Below the pieces are notes generated by a model. The model ran no database searches and was not told the DNA's origin. It saw only the letters and a program-made list of their open reading frames with translations. From Oceanicaulis sp052055585 (GTDB lineage: Bacteria; Pseudomonadota; Alphaproteobacteria; Caulobacterales; Maricaulaceae): DNA of 64,000 bases. A program made the position numbers and the translations under genes. Positions 26,388 through 35,040 of the stretch are shown piece by piece; the stretch's first letter is position 1; every line of letters starts with the position of its first letter. The DNA lies in contig NZ_CP170485.1 in NCBI RefSeq assembly GCF_052055585.1, forward strand, positions 1,550,001 through 1,614,000. The letters run 5' to 3'.

Positions 26388-26981
26388 TTAACTGGACGCC
26401 CGCTTCAACCTGTGCGTCGCAGCATGCAGCACCCCGCCCGCAGGACGACAGTCCTTGCGGTCATTCCAGCTGAGCTTCCCGATCATCTGGTCAATATCCT
26501 CACCAGATGCCGGAGAGCGCCAGTCTGGCGCAATTTCGCGCATAGGCAAGAGAACAAAGGCGCGATCCTGCGCTCTGGGATGCGGCAGGACCAGATCGGC
26601 CTGATTTTCAGGCGTGCGCACCCTTGCCCTGAAATCAACCAGATCCAGATCCAGTGTCCGAGGCGCATTGCGGATGGAACGCTCTCGCCCGCAAGCCGTT
26701 TCCACCTCGTGAAGGATGCGCATCAGAACCACAGGGTCCTCTCCAGACCACGCCACCCGGGCCACCGCGTTCAGGAAAGGTGGAAGAGACGGATCCGGCC
26801 AGGCCGGCGTGCGCCAGGGGCGCGAGCAGTTCAGGAGGACAACCCCATGCTGGCTTAACAGCTGCAATGCACGACGAAGGTTTTCAAACGGCGTGCATCG
26901 ACGGTAAAGTTGATTGGCTCCCAAGGCGATAAATATGCCTTGTTGAGCCTCATTCCCGCGAAAAGATTGTTGGAAAGGCAT
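26388..26981 (-). CDS. folK: 2-amino-4-hydroxy-6-hydroxymethyl-dihydropteridine diphosphokinase
   Basis: A 197-residue folate-pathway kinase. FIALGANQL near residue 17, RTLDLDLVDF and LPHPRAQDRAFVLLPM are HPPK signatures. About 14 residues precede the usual family start, yet no internal ATG, GTG or TTG fits, so ATG 26981 is kept, with GAAGG 7 nt upstream. That start codon is only 3 bp from the start of the divergent NYN gene, so each gene's ribosome site lies inside the other's coding region. Confidence 0.9.
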   Translation of the reverse strand: MPFQQSFRGNEAQQGIFIALGANQLYRRCTPFENLRRALQLLSQHGVVLLNCSRPWRTPAWPDPSLPPFLNAVARVAWSGEDPVVLMRILHEVETACGRERSIRNAPRTLDLDLVDFRARVRTPENQADLVLPHPRAQDRAFVLLPMREIAPDWRSPASGEDIDQMIGKLSWNDRKDCRPAGGVLHAATHRLKRASS

Positions 26982-26984
26982 AAA

Positions 26985-27557
26985 ATGACCTTCTATCCGA
27001 ACGAGAAGCTCGGCTTGTTCATTGACGGCGCAAACCTGTACTCAGCCGCACGCAACCTTGATTTCGACATTGATTACAAACGCTTGCTTGAAGAGTTTCG
27101 CAAGCGCGGGCGCCTCATTCGCGCCAATTACTACACCGCTTTGATCGAAAGCGAAGAGTACACCCCCATCCGCCCGTTGATCGACTGGCTCGACTATAAC
27201 GGCTTCAAGGTCATCACGAAGGCGGCCAAGGAATACACCGACGATAGCGGCCGTCGCCGCATCAAGGGCGATATGGACGTCGATCTGGCCATCGATGTGA
27301 TGGAAGCCGCAGACTATCTCGACCACATCGTCCTGTTCTCAGGCGATGGCGACTTCAAGAAGGTCGTCGAGGCCGTGCAGCGCAAGGGCGTGCGCGTCTC
27401 TGTGGTCTCCACGCTGAAATCCTCGCCTCCCATGGCCGCAGACGATCTGCGCCGCCAGGCGGACACCTTCATCGAGCTTCAGGATCTGGGAAAACTGGTC
27501 GGTCGCGAACGCCGTCAGCGCGATTATGACGACGCCGATTCCGACGATGACGAATAG
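26985..27557 (+). CDS. NYN-domain (LabA/DUF88) putative RNase
   Basis: A 190-residue protein with a PIN-like NYN domain. The acidic catalytic positions are visible in LFIDGANLYSA (Asp15), KGDMDVDLAIDVM and FSGDGDFKKVVEAV. The C terminus is a highly charged tail (RRQRDYDDADSDDDE). Members of this family are thought to be metal-dependent ribonucleases; the substrate is unknown. ATG 26985 has GGAAAGG about 6 nt upstream; an in-frame extension further upstream would run through folK. Its 3' end overlaps the glycosylase gene. Confidence 0.88.
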   Translation: MTFYPNEKLGLFIDGANLYSAARNLDFDIDYKRLLEEFRKRGRLIRANYYTALIESEEYTPIRPLIDWLDYNGFKVITKAAKEYTDDSGRRRIKGDMDVDLAIDVMEAADYLDHIVLFSGDGDFKKVVEAVQRKGVRVSVVSTLKSSPPMAADDLRRQADTFIELQDLGKLVGRERRQRDYDDADSDDDE

Positions 27558-28209
27558 GACGATCCCGGCAGAGCCCGCGCCTGATTGCGCGCTCTGCCCT
27601 CGCCTTGTCGAGTATCGCCTCGAAAACATCGCCGCTGAACCTGACTGGTTCAACGGAGCCGTACCAAGCTTTGGCGATGAAGATGCGCGTTTGCTGGTGG
27701 TCGGGCTCGCCCCCGGCCGCGGCGGCGCCAACCGCACTGCGCGTCCCTTTACCGGCGACTGGGCCGGCGATCTGCTCTACCCGACGCTTGAGACTTTCGG
27801 TTTCTCCAAAGGACGGTTTGATCCTGACGGGAAGGACGATCTGCGCCTTGTGGACGCCATGATCACCAATGCCGTGCGCTGCGTGCCTCCACAGAACAAG
27901 CCTATCGGCGCGGAAATGAACAATTGTCGACCGTTCCTGGCGGCGCGCATGCAAGCGCTGCCCCGCCTGACCACGCTGATCTGTCTGGGGCGCGTGTCAC
28001 ACGAGAACACCCTCAAGGCGCTGGGCTACAAGCAATCGGCGTTCAAGTTCGCCCATGGCGCGCGCCATGATGTGGAGGGGCCGAACGGACCTCTGGCGCT
28101 TTTTGATAGCTTTCATTGCTCACGCTACAACACGAACACCGGGCGGCTGACTGAAGCCATGTTCCATGACGTGTTCCGGGATGCCCGCGCTCACATGGAT
28201 GCGCACTAG
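27547..28209 (+). CDS. type-5 uracil-DNA glycosylase (UdgB-like)
   Basis: A ~220-residue [4Fe-4S] uracil-DNA glycosylase removing uracil (and perhaps hypoxanthine or ethenocytosine) from DNA. The motif GLAPGRGGANRTARPFTGD matches the UDGb family, whose first motif lacks the catalytic Asp/Asn of family 1. Four cysteines fit the cluster: CALC at the N terminus, VRCVPP, and NNCRPF. SFHCSRYN is the second motif. The start is either ATG 27547 (11-nt overlap with the NYN gene) or ATG 27526; no ribosome site decides. Confidence 0.88.
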   Translation: MTNRTIPAEPAPDCALCPRLVEYRLENIAAEPDWFNGAVPSFGDEDARLLVVGLAPGRGGANRTARPFTGDWAGDLLYPTLETFGFSKGRFDPDGKDDLRLVDAMITNAVRCVPPQNKPIGAEMNNCRPFLAARMQALPRLTTLICLGRVSHENTLKALGYKQSAFKFAHGARHDVEGPNGPLALFDSFHCSRYNTNTGRLTEAMFHDVFRDARAHMDAH

Positions 28210-28221
28210 TCCGCCGAGGTC

Positions 28222-28692
28222 TTAGCCGAAATTCTTCATGAGGCGGGACTTCTGGCGTTGCCAGTCGCGCTCTTTCTTGGTTTCGCGCTTGTCGACGGTC
28301 TTCTTGCCCTTGGCGAGCGCGATCTGGAGTTTGGCGATGCCGCGCTCGTTGAAATACATGCGCAGCGGCACGACCGTACGCCCTTCACGCGCGACGGACC
28401 CGGCGATCTTGTTGATCTCCTTCTTCTTCAGAAGGAGCTTCCGGCGGCGACGCGGGGCATGGTTGAAGCGGTTGCCATGATCATAGGGCGGGATGTCTGA
28501 ATTGATCAGATAGACCTCGCCATCCTCCGGGCTGACATAGGATTCGGCGATATTGGCCTTGCCCGCGCGCAAGGATTTCACTTCGGTGCCAACCAGCTGG
28601 ATGCCGGCCTCGAAGGTCTCCTCGATTTCATAGTCGAAGCGGGCGCGCCGATTGACGGCGACCAGCCCGGCATCTTCCTTCTTCTTGCTCAT
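28222..28692 (-). CDS. smpB: SsrA-binding protein
   Basis: A 156-residue tmRNA partner required for trans-translation. VNRRARFDYEIEETFEAGIQLVGTEVKSLR and the basic C-terminal tail (KKERDWQRQKSRLMKNFG) are typical. ATG 28692 overlaps the dapA stop by 4 nt (ATGA) and matches the family's normal N terminus; a longer frame inside dapA is not needed. Confidence 0.97.
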   Translation of the reverse strand: MSKKKEDAGLVAVNRRARFDYEIEETFEAGIQLVGTEVKSLRAGKANIAESYVSPEDGEVYLINSDIPPYDHGNRFNHAPRRRRKLLLKKKEINKIAGSVAREGRTVVPLRMYFNERGIAKLQIALAKGKKTVDKRETKKERDWQRQKSRLMKNFG

Positions 28693-29561
28693 AGCAATCC
28701 ACAGCCTTCCATAGCCGCGCGGACCTTGAGTTTCACCGCGTCCGGGCACTCGACCAGCGGCAGGCGAACTTCAGCCTCACACAACCCCAGCAGTGACAGC
28801 GCATACTTGCCCGGAGCCGGGCTCGGCGCCGAGAACAGGGCTTCGTGCAAGGGCTGCAGCTGGTCGTTCAACCCGCGAGCATCCTCCCAACGGCCTTCCA
28901 GACACGCTGTCTGGAACCGGGCGCACAGGTCCGGCGCGACATTGGAGGTCACCGAAATCGCGCCATGTCCGCCATGGGCGTTATAGCCAAGCGCGGACGC
29001 ATCATCACCTGACAGCTGGATGAAGCCTTCACCGATCAGGTTGCGATGACGGGTGACGCGCGACATGTCGCCCGTCGCATCCTTCACACCCATGATATTG
29101 GGATGGCGCGCCATCTCCGCCATGGTCTCCGGTGTAATATCCACAATGGACCGGCCCGGAATGTTGTAGACGACGATCGGAAGGGCCACGGCGTCGGCGA
29201 TCGCGTTGAAATGCGCCAGAATCCCGGCCTGGGACGGCTTATTGTAGTACGGCGCGACGACCAGACCCGCATCGGCCCCGTGTTCCTTGGCATGCTGCTG
29301 CAGCTGAATGGTGGCGGCCGTGGCGTTCACCCCGGTGCCCGCGATCACCGGCACGCGACCACCCGAAACCTCAATGCACAGCTCAATCACGCGCAGACGC
29401 TCATCCAGCGTCAGGGCCGGCGTTTCCCCGGTCGTCCCGGCGGGAACCAGCGCATGCGTGCCCGCTGCAATCTGGCGCTCGACCAGGGCTGCGAAGGCCT
29501 TCTCGTCAACGGCGCCGTTCTTGAACGGGGTGACCAGCGCTGTCATGGAGCCTTTGAACAT
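28689..29561 (-). CDS. dapA: 4-hydroxy-tetrahydrodipicolinate synthase
   Basis: A 290-residue aldolase condensing pyruvate with aspartate semialdehyde in lysine/diaminopimelate synthesis. Catalytic residues are in place: K160 (GVKDATGD) as Schiff-base lysine, Y132 (VVYNIPGR) and T43/T44 (PAGTTGET). ATG 29561 is preferred because AAGG lies 8 nt upstream and the protein then begins MFKGS as in relatives; ATG 29576 is the alternative. Co-transcribed with smpB and divergent from slt. Confidence 0.96.
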   Translation of the reverse strand: MFKGSMTALVTPFKNGAVDEKAFAALVERQIAAGTHALVPAGTTGETPALTLDERLRVIELCIEVSGGRVPVIAGTGVNATAATIQLQQHAKEHGADAGLVVAPYYNKPSQAGILAHFNAIADAVALPIVVYNIPGRSIVDITPETMAEMARHPNIMGVKDATGDMSRVTRHRNLIGEGFIQLSGDDASALGYNAHGGHGAISVTSNVAPDLCARFQTACLEGRWEDARGLNDQLQPLHEALFSAPSPAPGKYALSLLGLCEAEVRLPLVECPDAVKLKVRAAMEGCGLL

Positions 29562-29707
29562 GGGGCTAACCTTCATCGGAACTTCAAATTCGGGCGCGGA
29601 CCATACGCGCGCCGCCGTTTTGCGCCAAGTGCAGAGGACAACCATGGACAGCAGCTTGCACTTGCCTCACCCTGACCTTGACCCGGCCCCAATATAGGAC
29701 GTTAGAC

Positions 29708-31885
29708 GTGACCCCGACCCGCGCCGCGCTGCTCCTGCTCGCCCTCGCCCTGCCCGTTTCCGCGGCTGACGCGCAAACGCCGTCTCCGCGCCTGAAACCC
29801 CCGGTGCCCAATCACTCGCTTTTGCTGGATGATGCCGACTTCACGGCGTTCCGTCACGGCATGCGCGATGCGGATGATGATGACTGGGGCGCGGTGCGCC
29901 AGGCCATCATGACGGTGCAGAACCCGGTCGCAGACAACATCCTGTTATGGCGACTGGCGGTCAGCGACGCCCGGGCCCCCTTCTCCGAACTCGATCGGGC
30001 GATTGATGAGCTGGAAGGTTGGCCGCGCCACAGCTCGATCCGGCGAGAGGCGGAATGGAAAATCGAGGATTCCGGTCTGAGCCCGGCCCTGATCGTCGCC
30101 TGGTTCGAGGACCGCGAACCTGTTACCGGTGAAGGCCGCGTCGCCTTGGGCGAAGCCCTGATCGCGCTGGGCCGGGAAGAGGAAGGCGCCGAACAGATCC
30201 GCACCGCCTGGCGCACCCAGACCTTGCGCCTGTCCAACCAGAACGAAGTCATGCGTGATCATGACGGATTGCTGTCCGCCGAGGATCACGCCGCCCGCGT
30301 CGACTTCCTGCTCTGGGCGGGGCAACGCACCGCCGCCAGCCGTCTGTTGCCGGAATTGTCCGCGGGCCAGCGCCGCCTCGCCGAAGCCCGCATCAGTCTC
30401 GCCAGCCGCTCACATGGCGTGGACGGCGCGGTTGCAGCGGTTCCCGATTCCCTCAGCAATGCCCCCGGCCTTGTTTATGAGCGCGCCCGCTGGCGGCGTC
30501 AGCGCGGTCTCGACACCTCGCTCGAACTGCTGCTCGAACTGCCTGACAGCTACGACAATGATGCAGCGCTAGAATCCATGTGGACCGAGCGCAAGCTGAT
30601 GATCCTGGACCTGATCCGGGATCGTGAGTTCGAGACCGCCTATGAGCTGGCCGCCGCCAATGGCATGGAGCGCGGCGTTGAATTTGCGGACGCCGAATTT
30701 CTGGCAGGCTGGCTGGCGCTGACCAAGCTCGATCAACCCGCCGTCGCCTTCGCCCATTTCGAGCGGCTCGAGGACGGGGTGACCACGCCGGTCTCCACCT
30801 CGCGCGCCCTGTACTGGCAGGGCCGGGCCGCGGAAGCGTCCGGCGAGCTAGAGCTGGCGTCTGAACGTTTTGAAGCCGCTGCGGGCTATCCCACTGCGTA
30901 TTACGGCCAGCTCGCCATTCTGGCGCTGGGGCCGGATGCGGCGCAGCTTGACCTGCCGCCGGATCCGCAACCGAGCGAGGAAGCGCGCGCCGCATTCAAC
31001 GCCCGTCCGGAAATCCAGGCGCTTCGCCTGCTGGCCGAAGTCGATGCAGACTATCTGTTCCGCGTCTTCATGTACCATTTCGATGACGAGATGCAGACGC
31101 CCGAAGAACAGGCGATGATCACTGACATCGCACTGGAATACCTTCAGATCCGTCAGGCGGTTCGCGCCGCCAAGGCGGGCCGTTTGCAAGGCATGATCCT
31201 GGCCGAGCGCGCCTATCCGATGATCGACCTGCCTGATACCGCCCCGGTCTCGCCTGAAGCGGCCCTGACCTATTCGGTGATCCGTCAGGAGACCGAGTTT
31301 GATCCGCAAGCCATTTCCGGCGCGGGCGCACGCGGCCTGATGCAGATGATGCCGGCGACCGCGCGTCAGACGGCGCGTCAGCTGGACCTGCCCTACAGCT
31401 TCCACTGGCTGACCGATGATCCCAGCTACAACCTCACCCTCGGCATGGCGCACTTGCAGGAGGTCGTCACCGATTATGAGGGCTCGCTGGTCATGGCCCT
31501 CGCCGCCTATAATGCCGGCGGGCACCGGGTGCGTCGCTGGGTCGAGAATTACGGCGACCCGCGCACCGATGACATCGACCCGATCGACTGGGTGGAATCC
31601 ATCCCGTTCTCCGAAACGCGCAACTATGTGCAGCGCATCATCGAGAACCTGCAGGTCTATCGCGCCCGCCTGAACGAGGGTCAGACCACGCCGCTCAACA
31701 TCACCGAGGACATGGCCGGCCAGTTCGCCCGCGATCTGCCCGCCCTGCCCGATGATTTTGTTGCAGCGCTGCGCGAAGCCCAGGCTGCAGAAGAAGCAAT
31801 GGAAGAGGCCGAAGGCCAGACCGGACCGGACGCGCCGGTCCTGACCTCGCCTGAAGACGAGAATGGCGGCGCGGAAGGCCGCTAG
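29708..31885 (+). CDS. soluble lytic murein transglycosylase
   Basis: A ~725-residue periplasmic Slt70-like enzyme that cleaves peptidoglycan glycan strands. GTG 29708 gives a good signal peptide (TPTRAALLLLALALP then AADA) with AGGA upstream; a TTG 30 nt earlier would mask it. A long alpha-superhelical U-domain (about 40-530) precedes the catalytic SLT domain, where YSVIRQETEFDP holds the catalytic Glu, followed by GARGLMQMMPATA and ALAAYNAGGHRV. The tail is acidic. The order slt-dapA-smpB is conserved in alphaproteobacteria. Confidence 0.93.
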   Translation: MTPTRAALLLLALALPVSAADAQTPSPRLKPPVPNHSLLLDDADFTAFRHGMRDADDDDWGAVRQAIMTVQNPVADNILLWRLAVSDARAPFSELDRAIDELEGWPRHSSIRREAEWKIEDSGLSPALIVAWFEDREPVTGEGRVALGEALIALGREEEGAEQIRTAWRTQTLRLSNQNEVMRDHDGLLSAEDHAARVDFLLWAGQRTAASRLLPELSAGQRRLAEARISLASRSHGVDGAVAAVPDSLSNAPGLVYERARWRRQRGLDTSLELLLELPDSYDNDAALESMWTERKLMILDLIRDREFETAYELAAANGMERGVEFADAEFLAGWLALTKLDQPAVAFAHFERLEDGVTTPVSTSRALYWQGRAAEASGELELASERFEAAAGYPTAYYGQLAILALGPDAAQLDLPPDPQPSEEARAAFNARPEIQALRLLAEVDADYLFRVFMYHFDDEMQTPEEQAMITDIALEYLQIRQAVRAAKAGRLQGMILAERAYPMIDLPDTAPVSPEAALTYSVIRQETEFDPQAISGAGARGLMQMMPATARQTARQLDLPYSFHWLTDDPSYNLTLGMAHLQEVVTDYEGSLVMALAAYNAGGHRVRRWVENYGDPRTDDIDPIDWVESIPFSETRNYVQRIIENLQVYRARLNEGQTTPLNITEDMAGQFARDLPALPDDFVAALREAQAAEEAMEEAEGQTGPDAPVLTSPEDENGGAEGR

Positions 31886-31886
31886 G

Positions 31887-32867
31887 TCAAGCGGACAGCG
31901 CCTGTTGGAAGACGGCGCTGTCCACATTGCCGCCGGTCAGCATAACGACCGTGGTCTTGTCTTTTGCGTCGACCTTGCCTGACAGGATGGCCGCCAACGC
32001 GGCCGCGCCGCCCGGCTCCAGCACCAGTTTGAGGGTCTCGAACCCGTAGCGGACCGCCTGAAGCGCTTCGAGATCGCTGACGACGCCCACCCCCGCCAGT
32101 CGCGGCTGATTGATCGCATAGGTCAGCTCGCCCGGCGTCTCGGTCAGCAGAGCATCACACACGGATCCCCCCTTGCGGGCGTTCACCACCTTCTCGCCGC
32201 TGGCGAGGGAGCGGGCGTGATCGTCAAACCCTTCAGGCTCTGCGCCAAAGATCCGGGTTTCAGGTGATAGCGCCTCTGCAGCGAGAGTAATGCCGGCCAG
32301 CAATCCGCCGCCGCCGACGCAGCACACCAGCTGGTCCGCCGTCACGCCAAGGGCTTTCAGCGTCTCGAAGGTTTCCAGCCCGGACGTGCCCTGCCCGGCG
32401 ATCACGTCGGGATGATCAAAGGACGGGATCAGGGCCGCTCCGCTTTCCGCGCAAAGCGCTTGCGCGATTTCGACCCGGCTCTCGGTTTCCCGGTCATAGG
32501 CGCGAATCTGCGCGCCGCGGGCGAGGACGCCCGCCTTCTTCACTTCGGGCGCATCTTCCGGCATCACGATGATCGCCTTCAGGCCCAGAATGCGCGCGGC
32601 TTCGGCCACGCCCTGAGCGTGATTGCCCGAGGAAAACGCGACCACGCCAGCCTTCCTCTGCGATTCGCTCAACTTCGAGAGCGCATTGAACGCGCCGCGA
32701 AACTTGAAGGTGCCGGTGCGCTGAAGGCACTCCGCTTTTAAAAATATACGCCCGCCCACACGCTCATCCAGAGCGGGGTTGGTCAGGAGCGGCGTCAGAA
32801 CCGCCTGATCTTTCAGGCGTGCGGCAGCTGCACGGACATCTTCGAACACAGGAAGCGGACGGGTCAT
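31887..32867 (-). CDS. threonine/serine dehydratase
   Basis: A 326-residue fold-II PLP enzyme that deaminates threonine to 2-oxobutyrate and/or serine to pyruvate. The PLP lysine is K55 in TGTFKFRGAF, and the phosphate loop is CVGGGGLLAG. No C-terminal ACT domain is present, so it is the catabolic-type or unregulated form rather than full-length IlvA. ATG 32867 has GGAAAGG upstream. It ends 1 nt from the convergent slt stop. Confidence 0.9.
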   Translation of the reverse strand: MTRPLPVFEDVRAAAARLKDQAVLTPLLTNPALDERVGGRIFLKAECLQRTGTFKFRGAFNALSKLSESQRKAGVVAFSSGNHAQGVAEAARILGLKAIIVMPEDAPEVKKAGVLARGAQIRAYDRETESRVEIAQALCAESGAALIPSFDHPDVIAGQGTSGLETFETLKALGVTADQLVCCVGGGGLLAGITLAAEALSPETRIFGAEPEGFDDHARSLASGEKVVNARKGGSVCDALLTETPGELTYAINQPRLAGVGVVSDLEALQAVRYGFETLKLVLEPGGAAALAAILSGKVDAKDKTTVVMLTGGNVDSAVFQQALSA

Positions 32868-32977
32868 GGATGCAAAGCCTTTCCGGGAGTTGTGCAGCTG
32901 CAAGAAACTGATGCGAAAGGGATTGCGTAGTGCGCTTCCGGGCCTTTTGATAGGGCCAACAACAAAACGAACCGGCC

Positions 32978-32991
32978 TGTGATCCATCACA
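32978..32991. promoter_or_regulatory. 14-bp palindrome, candidate operator
   Basis: TGTGAT-CC-ATCACA is a perfect inverted repeat in the divergent gap between the dehydratase and the acyl-CoA ligase genes. The halves resemble CRP half-sites, but the spacing is 2 bp shorter than the CRP consensus, so the binding regulator is unknown. Confidence 0.4.
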
Positions 32992-33018
32992 AGTCAGGTG
33001 ACAGGGGAGGACTACGAC

Positions 33019-34650
33019 GTGCTACGCGGTCAGATGATGAACCGTCCGCTGATGATTGCGGACATTTTGCGCCATGCAGCCTATAATCACGGTCAACGCG
33101 AGATCGTGTCCCGGCTTCCTGATACCGGCAAGATCCATCGCTATGGCTATGCCGATTGCTACAAGCGCACCCAGCAACTCGCCAATGTTCTGACCGGCCC
33201 GCTGAAGGTGAAGCCTGGCGACCGGATCACCACCATCGCCTGGAACACACACCGGCACATGGAGCTGTATTACGCCGTCTCCGGCGTCGGCGCCGTGGTG
33301 CACACCGCCAACCCGCGCCTGAGCCCCGAGCAGCTGGCCTGGATCATTGATCACGCCAAGGCCAAGCACGTCTTCTTCGATGTCAGCTTCGCCCCGCTGG
33401 TCGATGCGGTCGCCAAGCATTGCAAGACGGTCAAACGCTGGGTCGCCATGACGGGCGAATCCACCAAGCCCGAGATGAAGACCAAGGTCGACATCTACGA
33501 AACCATGATCGCCAATGCGGACGATCATTACGACTTCCCCGAGTTCGACGAGAATGCGGCGGCGGGGCTGTGCTACACCTCCGGCACCACGGGCGATCCC
33601 AAGGGCGCGCTTTATTCTCACCGTTCCACGGTCCTGCACGCGATGGCGTGTTGCGCCGCGGACGCCATCGGCGTCGGCGCTTCCGGCGTCGTGATGCCGG
33701 TCGTGCCCATGTTCCACGTCAACGCCTGGGGCGTGCCCTATGCGGCGGCGATGGCGGGCGCGAAGCTGGTGATGCCCGGCGCACAGCTGGATGGTGAAAG
33801 CCTGCAGAGCCTGATCGAGGGCGAGTCCGTCAACAACATCCTCGGCGTGCCCACCGTCTGGCTGGGTCTGCTGCAGTATCTGCGTGACAGCGGCAAACGC
33901 ATCGACAGCGTCTCCAAGGTGCTGATGGGCGGTTCGGCTATGCCCGAAGCCCTCATGCGCGCCTATCAGGACGAATATGGCGTCGAGATGCAGCAAGGCT
34001 GGGGCATGACCGAGATGAGCCCGCTGGGCACGGTCGGCAAGCTTCTGCCCAAGCACGAAGAGCTGACCGAGGATGAGAAGGTCGGCATCAAGCTCAAGCA
34101 GGGCCGTCTTCTGTTCGGTGTGGAAATGCGCACCGTGGATGATGACGGCAATGTCCTGCCGCGCGACGGCCAGTCCGCCGGCCACATCCATGTGCGCGGC
34201 CCCTGGATCATCGACAGCTATTATCGCGGCGCGGGCCCCGACAGCTTCACCGATGACGGCTGGTTCAAGACCGGCGATGTCGGCCATATCGACCAGGATG
34301 GCTATATGACCATCACTGACCGTTCCAAGGACGTCATCAAGTCCGGCGGTGAATGGGTCAGCTCGATCGATCTTGAGAACGCCGCCATGGGTCACCCCGA
34401 TGTTGCGCTGGCCGCGGCGGTGGGCATGCCCCACCCCAAATGGCAGGAACGTCCGCTGCTGATCGTTCAGCCCAAGCCGAACACCACGCCAACCGCGGAC
34501 TCCATTCGTGAGTATCTCGCCACCCGGGTGCCCAAATGGTGGCTGCCTGACGGCGTCGAGTTCATCGATGAAATGCCGATCGGCGCGACGGGCAAGATCC
34601 TCAAGACCAAGCTTCGCGAGATCTACAAGGATTACACCTTCCCCGAATAA
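33019..34650 (+). CDS. long/medium-chain acyl-CoA ligase (AMP-forming)
   Basis: A 543-residue ANL-superfamily ligase activating a fatty acid to its CoA thioester via acyl-AMP. The P-loop is YTSGTTGDPKGALYSHRS, the A5 motif GWGMTEMSPLG, the A8 motif near DRSKDVIKSGGEW, and the catalytic C-terminal lysine lies in GKILKTKL. GTG 33019 is preferred because GGGGAGG lies 8 nt upstream and the protein then begins MLRGQMMNRPL, as in relatives. A strong terminator follows. Confidence 0.9.
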   Translation: MLRGQMMNRPLMIADILRHAAYNHGQREIVSRLPDTGKIHRYGYADCYKRTQQLANVLTGPLKVKPGDRITTIAWNTHRHMELYYAVSGVGAVVHTANPRLSPEQLAWIIDHAKAKHVFFDVSFAPLVDAVAKHCKTVKRWVAMTGESTKPEMKTKVDIYETMIANADDHYDFPEFDENAAAGLCYTSGTTGDPKGALYSHRSTVLHAMACCAADAIGVGASGVVMPVVPMFHVNAWGVPYAAAMAGAKLVMPGAQLDGESLQSLIEGESVNNILGVPTVWLGLLQYLRDSGKRIDSVSKVLMGGSAMPEALMRAYQDEYGVEMQQGWGMTEMSPLGTVGKLLPKHEELTEDEKVGIKLKQGRLLFGVEMRTVDDDGNVLPRDGQSAGHIHVRGPWIIDSYYRGAGPDSFTDDGWFKTGDVGHIDQDGYMTITDRSKDVIKSGGEWVSSIDLENAAMGHPDVALAAAVGMPHPKWQERPLLIVQPKPNTTPTADSIREYLATRVPKWWLPDGVEFIDEMPIGATGKILKTKLREIYKDYTFPE

Positions 34651-34673
34651 GGCGTCAGCCTGACGAGGGATCG

Positions 34674-34704
34674 AAACCCCGGCGCCCAAGGCGCCGGGGT
34701 TTTT
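34674..34704 (+). terminator. intrinsic terminator after acyl-CoA ligase
   Basis: A 13-bp perfect stem (AAACCCCGGCGCC / GGCGCCGGGGTTT) with a CAA loop, ending in a run of five T. Confidence 0.93.
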
Positions 34705-34788
34705 CATGTCCGCCACCTTACACGATGGTCACTTGAAGTCTGGGCCTGCCAACCCCACTTTTATCGACAAACAATAAGGAGGTTGGTC

Positions 34789-34971
34789 ATGGACGTTCTG
34801 ATTCTGCTGGTGGTGCTGAACTTTCTGCCCACGGTGATCGCGCTGCTGCGCGGCCACCACAACAGCTTTGCAATCTTTCTGACGAACTTGCTGCTGGGCT
34901 GGACCGTCGTAGGCTGGATCATCGCCCTGATCTGGTCGTTCACAGCCATAGCGCGGCCGGTTCGCGTCTGA
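34789..34971 (+). CDS. superinfection-immunity-like small membrane protein
   Basis: A 60-residue, two-helix membrane protein of the T4 Imm-like superinfection immunity family: FLPTVIALLRGHHN followed by FLTNLLLGWTVVGWIIALIWSF. A perfect AAGGAGG sits 6 nt before ATG 34789. In phage T4, Imm blocks DNA entry; chromosomal homologues are common and their role is not established. No phage genes surround it. Confidence 0.8.
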   Translation: MDVLILLVVLNFLPTVIALLRGHHNSFAIFLTNLLLGWTVVGWIIALIWSFTAIARPVRV

Positions 34972-35040
34972 ATGCGAGTATAAACGAGGCGTTTACCATC
35001 TGAGCGTTACCCCTGTCTCATTGATCACACGGGGAAATTC

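Noticed and set aside
32978..32991. A CRP-binding site
   Set aside because: The spacing between TGTGA and TCACA is 4 bp instead of 6.
33022..34716. A 564-codon open frame opposite the acyl-CoA ligase
   Set aside because: It has no recognisable domain or ribosome site, and the ligase on the other strand carries every ANL motif.
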